Source of the DNA: JBPESN01 sp051710625 | GTDB taxonomy: Bacteria; Pseudomonadota; Gammaproteobacteria; Enterobacterales; Enterobacteriaceae | Length of the DNA: 20,680 nucleotides | Assembly (NCBI RefSeq): GCF_051710625.1 | Contig: NZ_JBPESN010000041.1 | Coordinates: 1 to 20,680, forward strand | Reading direction: 5' to 3' | Shown here: one piece after another, positions 7,634-15,221 of the stretch | Position numbering within the stretch: position 1 is the first letter of the stretch | Layout of the letters: each line of letters starts with the position of its first letter | The notes under the pieces: generated by a model | The model's input: the letters and a program-made list of their open reading frames with translations, nothing else | What the model was told of the DNA's origin: nothing | Databases searched by the model: none | Translations under genes and position numbers: made by a program

Positions 7634-7779
7634 TTTATTTTTCGTCAACAAAAAGGCAAATAAAAGCGCCAAACGTGAAAAAAATAGTTAACATACTGAA
7701 TGTGAACATATTTAGTTTAATGGTTATTTTAAATATTAATTGAATTAACGCGTGGGCTGCGATTTATAATGCGCTGTGA

Positions 7780-7795
7780 TGTGATCTTTTGCACA
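7780..7795. promoter_or_regulatory. Possible CRP binding site
   Basis: TGTGATCTTTTGCACA matches the CRP core TGTGA-N6-TCACA at nine of ten defined positions. It lies about 140 bases upstream of the proposed atp promoter, farther than typical activating sites, and just downstream of the weaker TATAAT at 7765. The match is visible; function is a guess. Confidence 0.35.
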
Positions 7796-7920
7796 GTTTT
7801 ACAGGCGATAATTGGTGAAGCGTTGGAAAGTTTTGCGTGTTATGATTCCCGCGCTTTTGCGGTAAAAAAGATGAAAACAACAATCTTTAAATTATTGTTC
7901 ACCTTTTCGCTACTTATCGA

Positions 7921-7948
7921 TTGAATTCGTAGTACTGACCCGTATAAT
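7921..7948 (+). promoter_or_regulatory. sigma70 promoter of the atp operon
   Basis: TTGAAT (7921-7926, four of six matches) and a perfect TATAAT (7943-7948) are 16 bases apart. Transcription would start near 7955 and leave a leader of about 85 bases before atpI. It is the best promoter match in the window and fits a highly expressed operon. Confidence 0.7.
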
Positions 7949-8039
7949 TTGCACGTTTTTCATCGCTTGACTGATCGCGGTAAAGGCAGTTTTATACACA
8001 CTCAGCCGGAGTTGTGTGAGTAGGGAAAGTCTCAAAATC

Positions 8040-8421
8040 ATGACCTTAGCCCTGTTACAGCGCTAAAGTCGCTGGGAAGCTGCTGTTTGCCCAGTTGATG
8101 ACTTTGGTGCTGTTCAGCGCTCTGTTCGCTCTGCATACCCCCGCGCCGCCGCATCTGCCGCGCGGGGGCGGGTTGGCGACCCGGTTGCCCAATGTCGCGT
8201 TCATTCTGCACGCATGCCATCATCAGGCGCAGGCCGCGGTCCCAAGTCGCATTGTCTGGTCGTTCGCTATCGACGAGGGGCTGAAAATAGTAGCGACCAT
8301 CGCCTTGCTGGTCGTCGCGCTTGGTATGTTCAAGGCTGCGTTTGTCCCATTGGGCCTGACCTATTTATCGGTGCTAATTGTGCAGATATCGGCATTGGCC
8401 GTAATTAACAACAAAGGGTAA
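8040..8421 (+). pseudogene. atpI: atpI pseudogene (ATP synthase accessory protein I)
   Basis: AtpI is a small membrane protein that helps c-ring assembly and is dispensable in E. coli. Starting at ATG 8040 the expected residues MTLALYSAKVAGKLLFAQL align without gaps to the E. coli start. This holds only if one extra T at about 8055-8056 is removed; as written, the frame stops at TAA 8064. The rest reads in the next frame, with LPNVAFILHACHHQAQA, SRIVWSFAIDEGLKIVATI, two hydrophobic segments and the conserved end INNKG. Between them, around 8120-8165, the residues HTPAPPHLPRGGG look out of frame (the alternative AYPRAAASAA fits better), suggesting two more compensating indels. An internal start at 8095 or 8098 could give an N-terminally short product, but function is unlikely. 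Confidence 0.82.
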
Positions 8422-8429
8422 GAGGCATC

Positions 8430-9248
8430 ATGTCTGCATCAGGAGAAATCTCTACTCCACAGGAATACATAGGCCACCACCTGAACAACCTTCAGGTGAA
8501 CCTGCGTACTTTTGAACTGGTCAATCCCCACACGGCATCGTCTTTCTGGGTCCTGAACATTGATTCCATGTTCTTCTCGCTGCTGCTCGGCGCGATTTTC
8601 CTGCTGATCTTTGGTCGCGTCGCCAAAGGCGCAACCAGCGGCGTACCCGGCAAGATGCAGACCTTAGTCGAGCTGGTGGTGGGCTTTGTCGACGGCAGCG
8701 TACGGGACATGTTTCACGGCAAAAGCAAGCTCATCGCCCCGCTGGCGCTGACCATCTTCGTCTGGGTATTCCTGATGAACCTGATGGATCTGCTGCCCAT
8801 CGACCTGCTGCCTTACCTTGGCGAGCACGTTCTGGGCCTGCCGGCGTTGAGTGTGGTTCCCTCGGCTGACGTCAATATCACGCTGTCGATGGCGCTGGGC
8901 GTATTTATTCTTATCCTGTACTACAGCGTGATGATAAAGGGGATCGGTGGCTTCGTTAAAGAACTGACCCTGCAGCCGTTCAACCATCCAATTTTCATTC
9001 CCGTCAACCTGATTCTCGAAGGCGTCAGCCTGCTGTCTAAACCAGTTTCGCTGGGCCTTCGGTTGTTTGGCAACATGTATGCAGGTGAGTTGATCTTCAT
9101 CCTGATTGCCGGTCTGTTACCGTGGTGGTCGCAGTGGATTCTGAATGTGCCCTGGGCTATTTTCCACATTCTGATTATTACGCTGCAAGCCTTTATCTTC
9201 ATGGTCCTGACGATTGTCTATCTTGCGATGGCGTCTGAAGAACATTGA
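8430..9248 (+). CDS. atpB: F1Fo ATP synthase subunit a
   Basis: Subunit a is the Fo stator channel that carries protons to and from the c-ring in the inner membrane. The product is 272 residues (271 in E. coli). It has several hydrophobic helices, the conserved APLALTIFVWVFLMNLMDLLP segment, and SLGLRLFGNMYAGEL with the essential Arg at about residue 211 (R210 in E. coli). The C-terminal helix WAIFHILIITLQAFIFMVLTIVYL is intact. The ATG at 8430 follows AAGAGGCATC and lies eight bases after the atpI stop. No damage is seen even though the preceding atpI is broken. Confidence 0.98.
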   Translation: MSASGEISTPQEYIGHHLNNLQVNLRTFELVNPHTASSFWVLNIDSMFFSLLLGAIFLLIFGRVAKGATSGVPGKMQTLVELVVGFVDGSVRDMFHGKSKLIAPLALTIFVWVFLMNLMDLLPIDLLPYLGEHVLGLPALSVVPSADVNITLSMALGVFILILYYSVMIKGIGGFVKELTLQPFNHPIFIPVNLILEGVSLLSKPVSLGLRLFGNMYAGELIFILIAGLLPWWSQWILNVPWAIFHILIITLQAFIFMVLTIVYLAMASEEH

Positions 9249-9298
9249 TTTTTATTCACTTTAATACTGCGTTTAACTGAAACAAACTGGAGACTGTC

Positions 9299-9538
9299 AT
9301 GGAAAACCTGAATATAGATCTGCTGTACATGGCTGCCGCTGTGATGGTGGGTCTGGCGGCCATCGGTGCTGCGATCGGTATCGGCATCCTGGGTGGTAAA
9401 TTTTTGGAAGGCGCCGCGCGTCAGCCTGATCTGATCCCTCTGCTGCGCACGCAGTTCTTTATCGTTATGGGTCTGGTTGACGCCATCCCCATGATCGCCG
9501 TGGGCCTGGGCCTGTACGTGATGTTCGCCGTAGCGTAG
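9299..9538 (+). CDS. atpE: F1Fo ATP synthase subunit c
   Basis: Subunit c forms the rotating proton-translocating ring of Fo. The product is 79 residues, the standard length, with two membrane helices joined by the polar loop ARQPDL. The proton-binding Asp61 is present in GLVDAIPM. The Gly/Ala packing motif GAAIGIGILGG is in helix 1. As I recall the E. coli protein, only residues 6 and 17 differ (Met to Ile and Met to Val). The ATG has CTGGAGA nine bases upstream. Fifty bases separate it from atpB, a spacing that leaves room for an enhanced initiation region as known for E. coli atpE. Confidence 0.98.
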   Translation: MENLNIDLLYMAAAVMVGLAAIGAAIGIGILGGKFLEGAARQPDLIPLLRTQFFIVMGLVDAIPMIAVGLGLYVMFAVA

Positions 9539-9595
9539 TGTTAAACGCCAAGCTAACCAACATCGAACCGTTAACTTTACAAGAGGCATTGTGCT

Positions 9596-10066
9596 GTGAA
9601 TCTTAACGCAACAATCCTCGGCCAGGCCATCGCGTTTCTCCTGTTTGTGCTATTCTGCATGAAGTATGTGTGGCCGCCGTTAATGACCGCCATCGAGAAG
9701 CGTCAGAAAGAAATTGCTGACGGTCTGGCTTCCGCCGAACGTGCCAAAAAGGATCTGGACATCGCCCAGGCCGAAGCAACCGATCATTTGAAGCAAGCAA
9801 AGATGGAAGCCCAGGCAATCATCGAACAGGCTAACAAGCGTAAAGCGCAAGTGGTTGATGAAGCCAAAGCCGAAGCAGAAGCGGAGCGCAACAAAATTCT
9901 GGCGCAGGCGCAGGCGGAAATTGACGCCGAACGCAAGCGCGCACGCGAAGAATTGCGCAAGCAGGTCGCTATGCTGGCTTTAGCGGGTGCCGAGAAAATC
10001 ATCGAACGTTCCGTGGATGAAGCTGCCAACAGCGACATCGTCGATAAAATTGTCGCTGAACTGTAA
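9596..10066 (+). CDS. atpF: F1Fo ATP synthase subunit b
   Basis: Subunit b dimerises to form the peripheral stalk linking Fo to F1. The product is 156 residues, as in E. coli. It has one N-terminal membrane segment (about residues 5-24, ILGQAIAFLLFVLFCMKYVW) followed by a long, charged, Ala-rich coiled coil rich in KAEAEAERNKI-type repeats. The GTG start at 9596 was chosen because NLNATILGQAIAF is the exact family N-terminus, E. coli atpF also uses GTG, and AAGAGG lies upstream. The gene is fourth in the operon and intact. Confidence 0.97.
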   Translation: MNLNATILGQAIAFLLFVLFCMKYVWPPLMTAIEKRQKEIADGLASAERAKKDLDIAQAEATDHLKQAKMEAQAIIEQANKRKAQVVDEAKAEAEAERNKILAQAQAEIDAERKRAREELRKQVAMLALAGAEKIIERSVDEAANSDIVDKIVAEL

Positions 10067-10080
10067 GGAGGGAGGGGCTG

Positions 10081-10614
10081 ATGTCTGAACTGGTTACTGT
10101 AGCTCGCCCCTACGCCAAAGCGGCTTTTGACTTTGCCGTCCAGCACCAGGCGGTGGCGCACTGGCAGGCGATGCTGACGTTCTGTGCCGAGGTGAGCCGC
10201 AATGAGCGGATCGCCGAACTGTTATCAGGCGCGGTTGCGCCCGAAAAGCTGGCGGAGACGTTTATCGCGGTCTGTGGCGAAGAGCTTGATGCCACCGGCC
10301 AGAACCTGATACGGGTGATGGCGGAAAACGGGCGTCTGACGGTTTTGCCGGATGTGCTGGAGCAGTTCATTCTTTTGCGCGCGGCGCAGGAGGCGACTGT
10401 GGAAGTGGACGTTATTTCCGCCAGCACGTTGAAAGAAGAACAACTGGCAAAAATCAGCGCCGCAATGGAACAACGTCTGTCACGCAAAGTTAAGCTGAAT
10501 TGCAAAATTGATAAGTCTGTCGTGGCCGGCGTCGTTATTCGCGCGGGCGATATGGTGATAGACGGCAGCGTACGCGGTCGTTTGGAGCGCCTGGCAGACG
10601 TCTTGCAGTCTTAA
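10081..10614 (+). CDS. atpH: F1Fo ATP synthase subunit delta
   Basis: Delta caps the F1 alpha/beta hexamer and anchors the b dimer. The product is 177 residues, the E. coli length. It opens with VARPYAKAAFDFA, the family N-terminal signature. The C-terminal part contains KVKLNCKIDKSVVAGVVIRAGDMVIDGSVRGRLERL, the conserved delta/OSCP C-terminal motif (the G-G-x(n)-D-G-S-V type). The ATG has GGAGGGAGG directly upstream, the strongest ribosome-binding site in the operon, overlapping the end of atpF by only a few bases. Confidence 0.97.
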   Translation: MSELVTVARPYAKAAFDFAVQHQAVAHWQAMLTFCAEVSRNERIAELLSGAVAPEKLAETFIAVCGEELDATGQNLIRVMAENGRLTVLPDVLEQFILLRAAQEATVEVDVISASTLKEEQLAKISAAMEQRLSRKVKLNCKIDKSVVAGVVIRAGDMVIDGSVRGRLERLADVLQS

Positions 10615-10626
10615 GGGGACTGGAGC

Positions 10627-12168
10627 ATGCAACTGAATTCCACCGAAATCAGCGAACTGATCAAGCAGCGCATTGCTCAGTTTGATGTAGTGAGTGAAGC
10701 TCACAATGAAGGTATTATCGTTTCCGTCAGCGACGGGATCATCCGCGTACACGGTCTGGCCAAAGTAATGCAGGGTGAAATGATCGCGCTTCCCGGCAAC
10801 CGTTTCGCCATCGCCCTGAACCTGGAGCGCGACTCCGTCGGCGCCGTGGTCATGGGGCCGTATGCCGATCTGACCGAAGGCATGAAAGTCAAATGCACCG
10901 GCCGTATTCTGGAAGTGCCGGTCGGTCGCGGCCTGCTTGGCCGCGTGGTGAACACCCTGGGTGCGCCTATCGACGGTAAAAATCCGCTGGAGCACGACGG
11001 CTTTTCCGCCGTTGAAGCGATTGCGCAGGGCGTTATCGAGCGTCAGTCGGTCGATGAGCCGGTACAGACCGGTTATAAATCCGTCGACGCCATGATTCCT
11101 ATCGGCCGCGGTCAGCGTGAGCTTATCATCGGCGACCGTCAGACCGGTAAATCGGCGCTGGCCATCGATGCCATCATCAACCAGCGCGACAGCGGCATCA
11201 AATGTATCTATGTCGCCATCGGCCAGAAAATGTCCACTATCGCCAACGTGGTGCGTAAGCTGGAAGAGCACGGCGCGCTGGCGAATACTATCGTCGTGGT
11301 CGCCACCGCATCCGAATCCGTCGCGCTGCAGTATCTGGCGCCGTATGCCGGTTGCGCCATGGGCGAATACTTCCGCGATCGCGGTGAAGACGCGCTGATC
11401 ATTTATGATGATCTCTCCAAGCAGGCCGTGGCGTATCGCCAAATCTCCCTGCTGCTCCGTCGCCCGCCCGGCCGTGAAGCCTATCCTGGCGACGTATTCT
11501 ACCTGCATTCCCGTTTGCTGGAGCGCGCCTCTCGCGTCAACGCGGAATACGTTGAGAAGTTCACCCAGGGCGAAGTGAAGGGCAAAACCGGTTCGTTAAC
11601 CGCGCTGCCTATCATCGAAACCCAGGCCGGTGACGTTTCCGCGTTCGTTCCGACCAACGTGATTTCCATCACCGACGGTCAGATCTTCTTGGAGTCGAAC
11701 CTGTTCAACGCCGGTATCCGTCCCGCCGTCAACCCGGGGATCTCGGTATCCCGCATCGCCGCCGCCGCCCAGACCAAGATCATGAAGAAACTATCCGGCG
11801 GTATCCGTACCGCGCTGGCGCAGTACCGTGAATTGGCCGCCTTCTCCCAGTTCGCCTCCGATCTGGATGACGCGACCCGCAAGCAGCTGAACCACGGTCA
11901 GAAAGTGACCGAGCTGCTGAAGCAGAAACAGTATGCGCCGATGTCGGTCGCCCAACAGGCGCTGGTGCTGTTTGCGGCGGAGCGTGGCTATCTAGAAGAT
12001 GTCAAGCTGGCGAAAATCGGTGATTTTGAAGCCGCGCTGATGGCCTACGTGGACCGCGAGCAGGGCGAATTGATGCAACAAATCAACCAGAGCGGCGCTT
12101 ATAACGATGATATCGAAGGCAAGCTGAAAGGCATTCTCGACACCTTCAAGGCAACCCAGTTCTGGTAA
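10627..12168 (+). CDS. atpA: F1Fo ATP synthase subunit alpha
   Basis: Alpha alternates with beta in the F1 hexamer and supplies the arginine finger to the catalytic sites. The product is 513 residues, as in E. coli. It has the N-terminal beta-barrel, Walker A GDRQTGKS (residues 169-176), Walker B LIIYDDL (about residues 257-263), the PAVNPGISVS alpha/beta signature and Arg376. Two oddities stand out. Walker A ends in Ser rather than the Thr of E. coli, which is still acceptable for a P-loop. The usually invariant SRVGGAAQ after the finger reads SRIAAAAQ, replacing Gly378 and Gly379 by Ala through a run of four GCC codons. There is no frame damage. AAGGGGACTGG precedes the ATG. Confidence 0.97.
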   Translation: MQLNSTEISELIKQRIAQFDVVSEAHNEGIIVSVSDGIIRVHGLAKVMQGEMIALPGNRFAIALNLERDSVGAVVMGPYADLTEGMKVKCTGRILEVPVGRGLLGRVVNTLGAPIDGKNPLEHDGFSAVEAIAQGVIERQSVDEPVQTGYKSVDAMIPIGRGQRELIIGDRQTGKSALAIDAIINQRDSGIKCIYVAIGQKMSTIANVVRKLEEHGALANTIVVVATASESVALQYLAPYAGCAMGEYFRDRGEDALIIYDDLSKQAVAYRQISLLLRRPPGREAYPGDVFYLHSRLLERASRVNAEYVEKFTQGEVKGKTGSLTALPIIETQAGDVSAFVPTNVISITDGQIFLESNLFNAGIRPAVNPGISVSRIAAAAQTKIMKKLSGGIRTALAQYRELAAFSQFASDLDDATRKQLNHGQKVTELLKQKQYAPMSVAQQALVLFAAERGYLEDVKLAKIGDFEAALMAYVDREQGELMQQINQSGAYNDDIEGKLKGILDTFKATQFW

Positions 12169-12173
12169 CGCGC

Positions 12174-12197
12174 TATGGCCTGCGTGAGCAGGCCATA
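12174..12197 (+). promoter_or_regulatory. Intercistronic hairpin with GNRA-type loop, atpA-atpG
   Basis: TATGGCCTGC (12174-12183) and GCAGGCCATA (12188-12197) form a perfect 10-bp stem closed by the tetraloop GTGA, a GNRA-type loop. No T run follows, so it is unlikely to terminate. It lies just after the atpA stop and a few bases before the atpG ribosome-binding site TGAGGAG. It could protect upstream mRNA from 3' exonucleases or set atpG translation relative to atpA, whose products are needed at a 1:3 ratio. Confidence 0.65.
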
Positions 12198-12218
12198 AAG
12201 CAATGAGGAGAAGCAGAA

Positions 12219-13082
12219 ATGGCCGGCGCAAAAGAGATACGTAGTAAGATTGCAAGCGTCTGGAATACGCAAAAGATCACCAAAGCGATGGAAATGGTTG
12301 CCGCCTCCAAAATGCGTAAAACTCAGGAACGCATGGCGTCCAGCCGTCCTTATGCAGAAACGATGCGCAAGGTAATTGGTCACCTTGCGCTGGGAAATCT
12401 GGAATACAAACACCCCTACCTGGACGAGCGCGACGTGAAGCGCGTGGGTTACCTGGTGGTGGCAACCGACCGCGGTCTGGCGGGCGGCCTGAACATTAAT
12501 TTGTTTAAAAAGCTGCTGGCCGACATGAAAGAGTGGAACGGGAAAAACGCGGAAACCGAACTGGCGCTGATTGGCTCCAAGGCGGTGTCTTTCTTCAATT
12601 CGGTCGGAAGCAAAGTGGTTGCTCAGGTGACGGGCATGGGGGACAACCCCACGCTGTCTGAACTGATTGGGTCGGTAAAAGTCATGCTACAGGCCTATGA
12701 CGAAGGGCGCCTGGACAAGCTCTATATTGTCAGCAACAAATTTGTCAATACCATGTCTCAGGTGCCGCAGATTCTGCAAATCCTGCCTCTGCCGCCTGCG
12801 GAGGAAGCGGATTTGAAGACCAAATCTTGGGATTATCTGTATGAACCCGATCCCAAAACGTTGCTGGATACCCTGCTGCGTCGTTATGTGGAATCGCAGG
12901 TTTATCAGGGCGTCGTTGAAAACCTGGCCAGCGAACAGGCCGCGCGTATGGTAACGATGAAAGCCGCAACGGACAACGGCGGCAACCTGATTAAAGAGCT
13001 GCAACTCGTTTACAATAAGGCTCGACAGACCAGCATCACTCAGGAACTCACCGAAATCGTCTCGGGAGCCGCCGCGGTTTAG
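12219..13082 (+). CDS. atpG: F1Fo ATP synthase subunit gamma
   Basis: Gamma is the central rotating shaft of F1. The product is 287 residues, the E. coli length. The N-terminal helix KITKAMEMVAASKMRK and the C-terminal ATDNGGNLIKELQLVYNKARQTSITQELTEIVSGAAAV form the coiled-coil axle. The central Rossmann-like domain holds DRGLAGGLN. Two differences from E. coli are worth noting: VQNTQKI has become VWNTQKI (Trp at residue 15), and the conserved Cys of DRGLCGGLN is Ala. TGAGGAG is the ribosome-binding site. The gene is intact. Confidence 0.97.
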   Translation: MAGAKEIRSKIASVWNTQKITKAMEMVAASKMRKTQERMASSRPYAETMRKVIGHLALGNLEYKHPYLDERDVKRVGYLVVATDRGLAGGLNINLFKKLLADMKEWNGKNAETELALIGSKAVSFFNSVGSKVVAQVTGMGDNPTLSELIGSVKVMLQAYDEGRLDKLYIVSNKFVNTMSQVPQILQILPLPPAEEADLKTKSWDYLYEPDPKTLLDTLLRRYVESQVYQGVVENLASEQAARMVTMKAATDNGGNLIKELQLVYNKARQTSITQELTEIVSGAAAV

Positions 13083-13114
13083 GTTTGGGTTGCGAATTAC
13101 GTAGAGGATTCAAG

Positions 13115-14497
13115 ATGGCTACTGGAAATGTTATCCAGGTTATCGGCGCCGTGGTCGACGTCGAGTTCCCGCAAGACGCCGTACCCAAGGTGTACAACGC
13201 GCTTGAAGTGGAAAACGGCGCCGTGAAACTGGTGCTGGAAGTAGAACAACAGCTGGGCGGCGGCGTCGTCCGCTGCATCGCGATGGGCTCCTCCGACGGT
13301 CTGCGTCGCGGCCTGAAGGTGATCGATCTCGAACGCACTATCGAAGTGCCGGTGGGTAAAGCTACCCTGGGCCGCATCATGAACGTGCTGGGCGAGCCGG
13401 TCGACATGAAAGGCGATATCGGCGAGGAAGAGCGTTGGTCTATTCACCGTCCGGCTCCGAGCTATGAAGAGCTGGCCAGTTCCCAGGATTTGCTGGAAAC
13501 CGGTATCAAGGTTATCGACTTGATGTGTCCGTTCGCCAAGGGCGGTAAAGTCGGCCTGTTCGGCGGCGCCGGCGTGGGCAAGACCGTTAACATGATGGAG
13601 CTCATCCGCAACATCGCTATCGAACACTCGGGGTATTCCGTGTTCGCCGGCGTGGGTGAACGTACCCGTGAAGGTAACGACTTTTATCATGAAATGACCG
13701 ATTCCAACGTTATCGATAAAGTATCGTTGGTGTATGGCCAGATGAATGAGCCGCCGGGCAACCGTCTGCGCGTGGCGCTGACCGGTCTGACCATGGCGGA
13801 GAAATTCCGTGATGAAGGCCGTGACGTTCTGGTGTTCATCGACAACATCTATCGTTATACCCTGGCCGGGACCGAAGTGTCCGCGCTGCTGGGCCGTATG
13901 CCGTCCGCGGTAGGCTACCAGCCGACGCTGGCGGAAGAAATGGGCGTGTTGCAGGAACGTATCACTTCCACCAAAACCGGGTCCATTACCTCGGTGCAAG
14001 CGGTTTACGTCCCCGCGGATGACTTGACCGACCCGTCGCCGGCGACCACCTTCGCCCACCTTGACGCGACCGTGGTTCTGAGCCGTCAAATCGCCTCGCT
14101 GGGCATTTACCCGGCGGTTGACCCGCTCGACTCCACCAGCCGTCAGCTGGACCCGTTAGTGGTAGGCCAGGAACATTATGATGTGGCCCGCGGCGTGCAG
14201 TCCATTTTGCAGCGCTATCAGGAATTGAAAGACATCATCGCTATCCTCGGGATGGACGAGCTGTCTGAAGATGACAAGCTGGTAGTATCGCGCGCGCGTA
14301 AGATCCAGCGCTTCCTGTCTCAGCCGTTCTTCGTGGCGGAAGTGTTCACCGGCTCGCCCGGCAAGTACGTGGCGCTGAAAGACACGATCCGTGGCTTTAA
14401 AGGCATCATGGACGGCGAATACGATCATCTGCCGGAACAGGCGTTCTACATGGTGGGTTCCATCGACGAAGCCGTGGAAAAAGGCAAGAAACTGTAA
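13115..14497 (+). CDS. atpD: F1Fo ATP synthase subunit beta
   Basis: Beta carries the catalytic nucleotide sites of F1. The product is 460 residues, as in E. coli. Walker A is GGAGVGKT (about residues 149-156), followed by GERTREGNDFYHEM with the catalytic Glu (GER). Walker B is VLVFIDNIYR, and the signature PAVDPLDSTS is present. The DELSEDDK segment (DELSEED in most species) is the C-terminal helix-turn-helix. The open frame begins at 13085, but ATG 13115 is the start: AGAGGA is just upstream and MATGNVIQVIGAVVDVEFP is the family N-terminus. The gene is intact and highly conserved. Confidence 0.98.
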   Translation: MATGNVIQVIGAVVDVEFPQDAVPKVYNALEVENGAVKLVLEVEQQLGGGVVRCIAMGSSDGLRRGLKVIDLERTIEVPVGKATLGRIMNVLGEPVDMKGDIGEEERWSIHRPAPSYEELASSQDLLETGIKVIDLMCPFAKGGKVGLFGGAGVGKTVNMMELIRNIAIEHSGYSVFAGVGERTREGNDFYHEMTDSNVIDKVSLVYGQMNEPPGNRLRVALTGLTMAEKFRDEGRDVLVFIDNIYRYTLAGTEVSALLGRMPSAVGYQPTLAEEMGVLQERITSTKTGSITSVQAVYVPADDLTDPSPATTFAHLDATVVLSRQIASLGIYPAVDPLDSTSRQLDPLVVGQEHYDVARGVQSILQRYQELKDIIAILGMDELSEDDKLVVSRARKIQRFLSQPFFVAEVFTGSPGKYVALKDTIRGFKGIMDGEYDHLPEQAFYMVGSIDEAVEKGKKL

Positions 14498-14517
14498 CGC
14501 CTTGAGAGGAGAGTAAT

Positions 14518-14940
14518 ATGGCTGAAAAAACTTACTATCTAAATGTGGTCAGCGCCGAAAAACAGATGTTTTCCGGGCTGGTTGAAAAAATCCAGGTGAC
14601 GGGCAGCGAAGGCGAACTGGGGATTTTCCCTGGCCACGCGCCGCTGCTCACCGCCATTAAGCCCGGTATGGTACGTATCGTTAAAGAGCACGGCAACGAA
14701 GAGTATATCTACCTGTCCGGTGGAGTGCTTGAAATACAGCCCAGTACAGTTACCGTACTGGCCGATACCGCCATTCGTGGCGAGGATCTTGACGAAGCGA
14801 GAGCAATGGAGTCCAAGCGTAAAGTGGAAGAGCATATCAATAACTTCCACGGTGATATTGATTATGCCCAGGCTTCTGCCGAGCTCTCAAAAGCGCTGGC
14901 GAAGCTGCGGGTCATCGAATTGACCAAAAAAGCGATGTAA
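14518..14940 (+). CDS. atpC: F1Fo ATP synthase subunit epsilon
   Basis: Epsilon binds gamma and the c-ring and inhibits ATP hydrolysis through its movable C-terminal helices. The product is 140 residues (139 in E. coli). It has the N-terminal beta-sandwich (VTGSEGELGIFPGHAPLLTAIKPGM) and two C-terminal helices from about residue 90 (DEARAMESKRKVEEH, then SAELSKALAKLRVIEL). GAGAGGAGAG precedes the ATG. It is the last gene of the operon and is followed by a strong terminator. Confidence 0.98.
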   Translation: MAEKTYYLNVVSAEKQMFSGLVEKIQVTGSEGELGIFPGHAPLLTAIKPGMVRIVKEHGNEEYIYLSGGVLEIQPSTVTVLADTAIRGEDLDEARAMESKRKVEEHINNFHGDIDYAQASAELSKALAKLRVIELTKKAM

Positions 14941-14960
14941 TCGAGAGCGTATGTAAAGAG

Positions 14961-14986
14961 GCCGGTCATCATGACCGGCTTTTTTT
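14961..14986 (+). terminator. Rho-independent terminator of the atp operon
   Basis: GCCGGTCA and TGACCGGC form an 8-bp stem around a TCA loop (14961-14979), followed directly by seven T. It lies 20 bases after the atpC stop. Confidence 0.93.
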
Positions 14987-15221
14987 ATCTTTAATTAAGT
15001 GGCCGGCCAAAGTGAGGTCGATAAAGGGGATTTTACGCCTGTAGTGCTGAAGAAAACGTCAAGCGCACCGTCATTTTCCTTTCTGGCAACACAATCGTGG
15101 CAAATAGCCTTAGCGCCGAGCGACGACGCCCTGTAAAGTGTTCTTCGTGCCAAAATATGTAGAAATCCCGCGTGCGAACGGGTTTACTATCGTCTGATAA
15201 ATAGGGTTCCACAGGATGGTT
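14987..15221 (+). promoter_or_regulatory. atpC-glmU intergenic region
   Basis: This 235-base spacer should carry the glmU promoter. I see no gene and no clear pair of promoter hexamers, and no convincing NagC operator although NagC controls glmUS in E. coli. Two palindromes, TTAATTAA (14991-14998) and TGGCCGGCCA (15000-15009), lie almost side by side after the terminator. Confidence 0.3.

Larger units (their letters stand above)
7634..8039. promoter_or_regulatory. rsmG-atpI intergenic region (atp operon control region)
   Basis: This 406-base stretch has no gene. It is much richer in A+T than its flanks, especially 7634-7760. It holds a possible CRP site (7780-7795), a good sigma70 promoter (7921-7948) and a weaker promoter-like pair, TTGAAT at 7740-7745 and TATAAT at 7765-7770 with a long 19-base spacer. 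Around 8000-8020 the string ACACACTC and its near-complement GTTGTGTGAG can fold into a small leader hairpin before atpI. No terminator was found for the mnmG-rsmG unit. Confidence 0.55.

Noticed and set aside
10480..11508. Long open frame on the minus strand (342 codons) under atpH/atpA
   Set aside because: It lies opposite the conserved atpA sequence, has no recognisable motif, and is a codon-bias shadow of the real gene.
13097..14089. Long open frame on the minus strand (330 codons) under atpD
   Set aside because: It is fully covered by the highly conserved atpD gene, has low-complexity His/Arg/Gly-rich composition and no start signal; a shadow.
14991..15009. Adjacent palindromes TTAATTAA and TGGCCGGCCA, resembling engineered rare-cutter sites
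   Set aside because: They are short, lie in natural spacer sequence after the atp terminator, and there is no vector or marker sequence nearby; coincidence is the simplest view.
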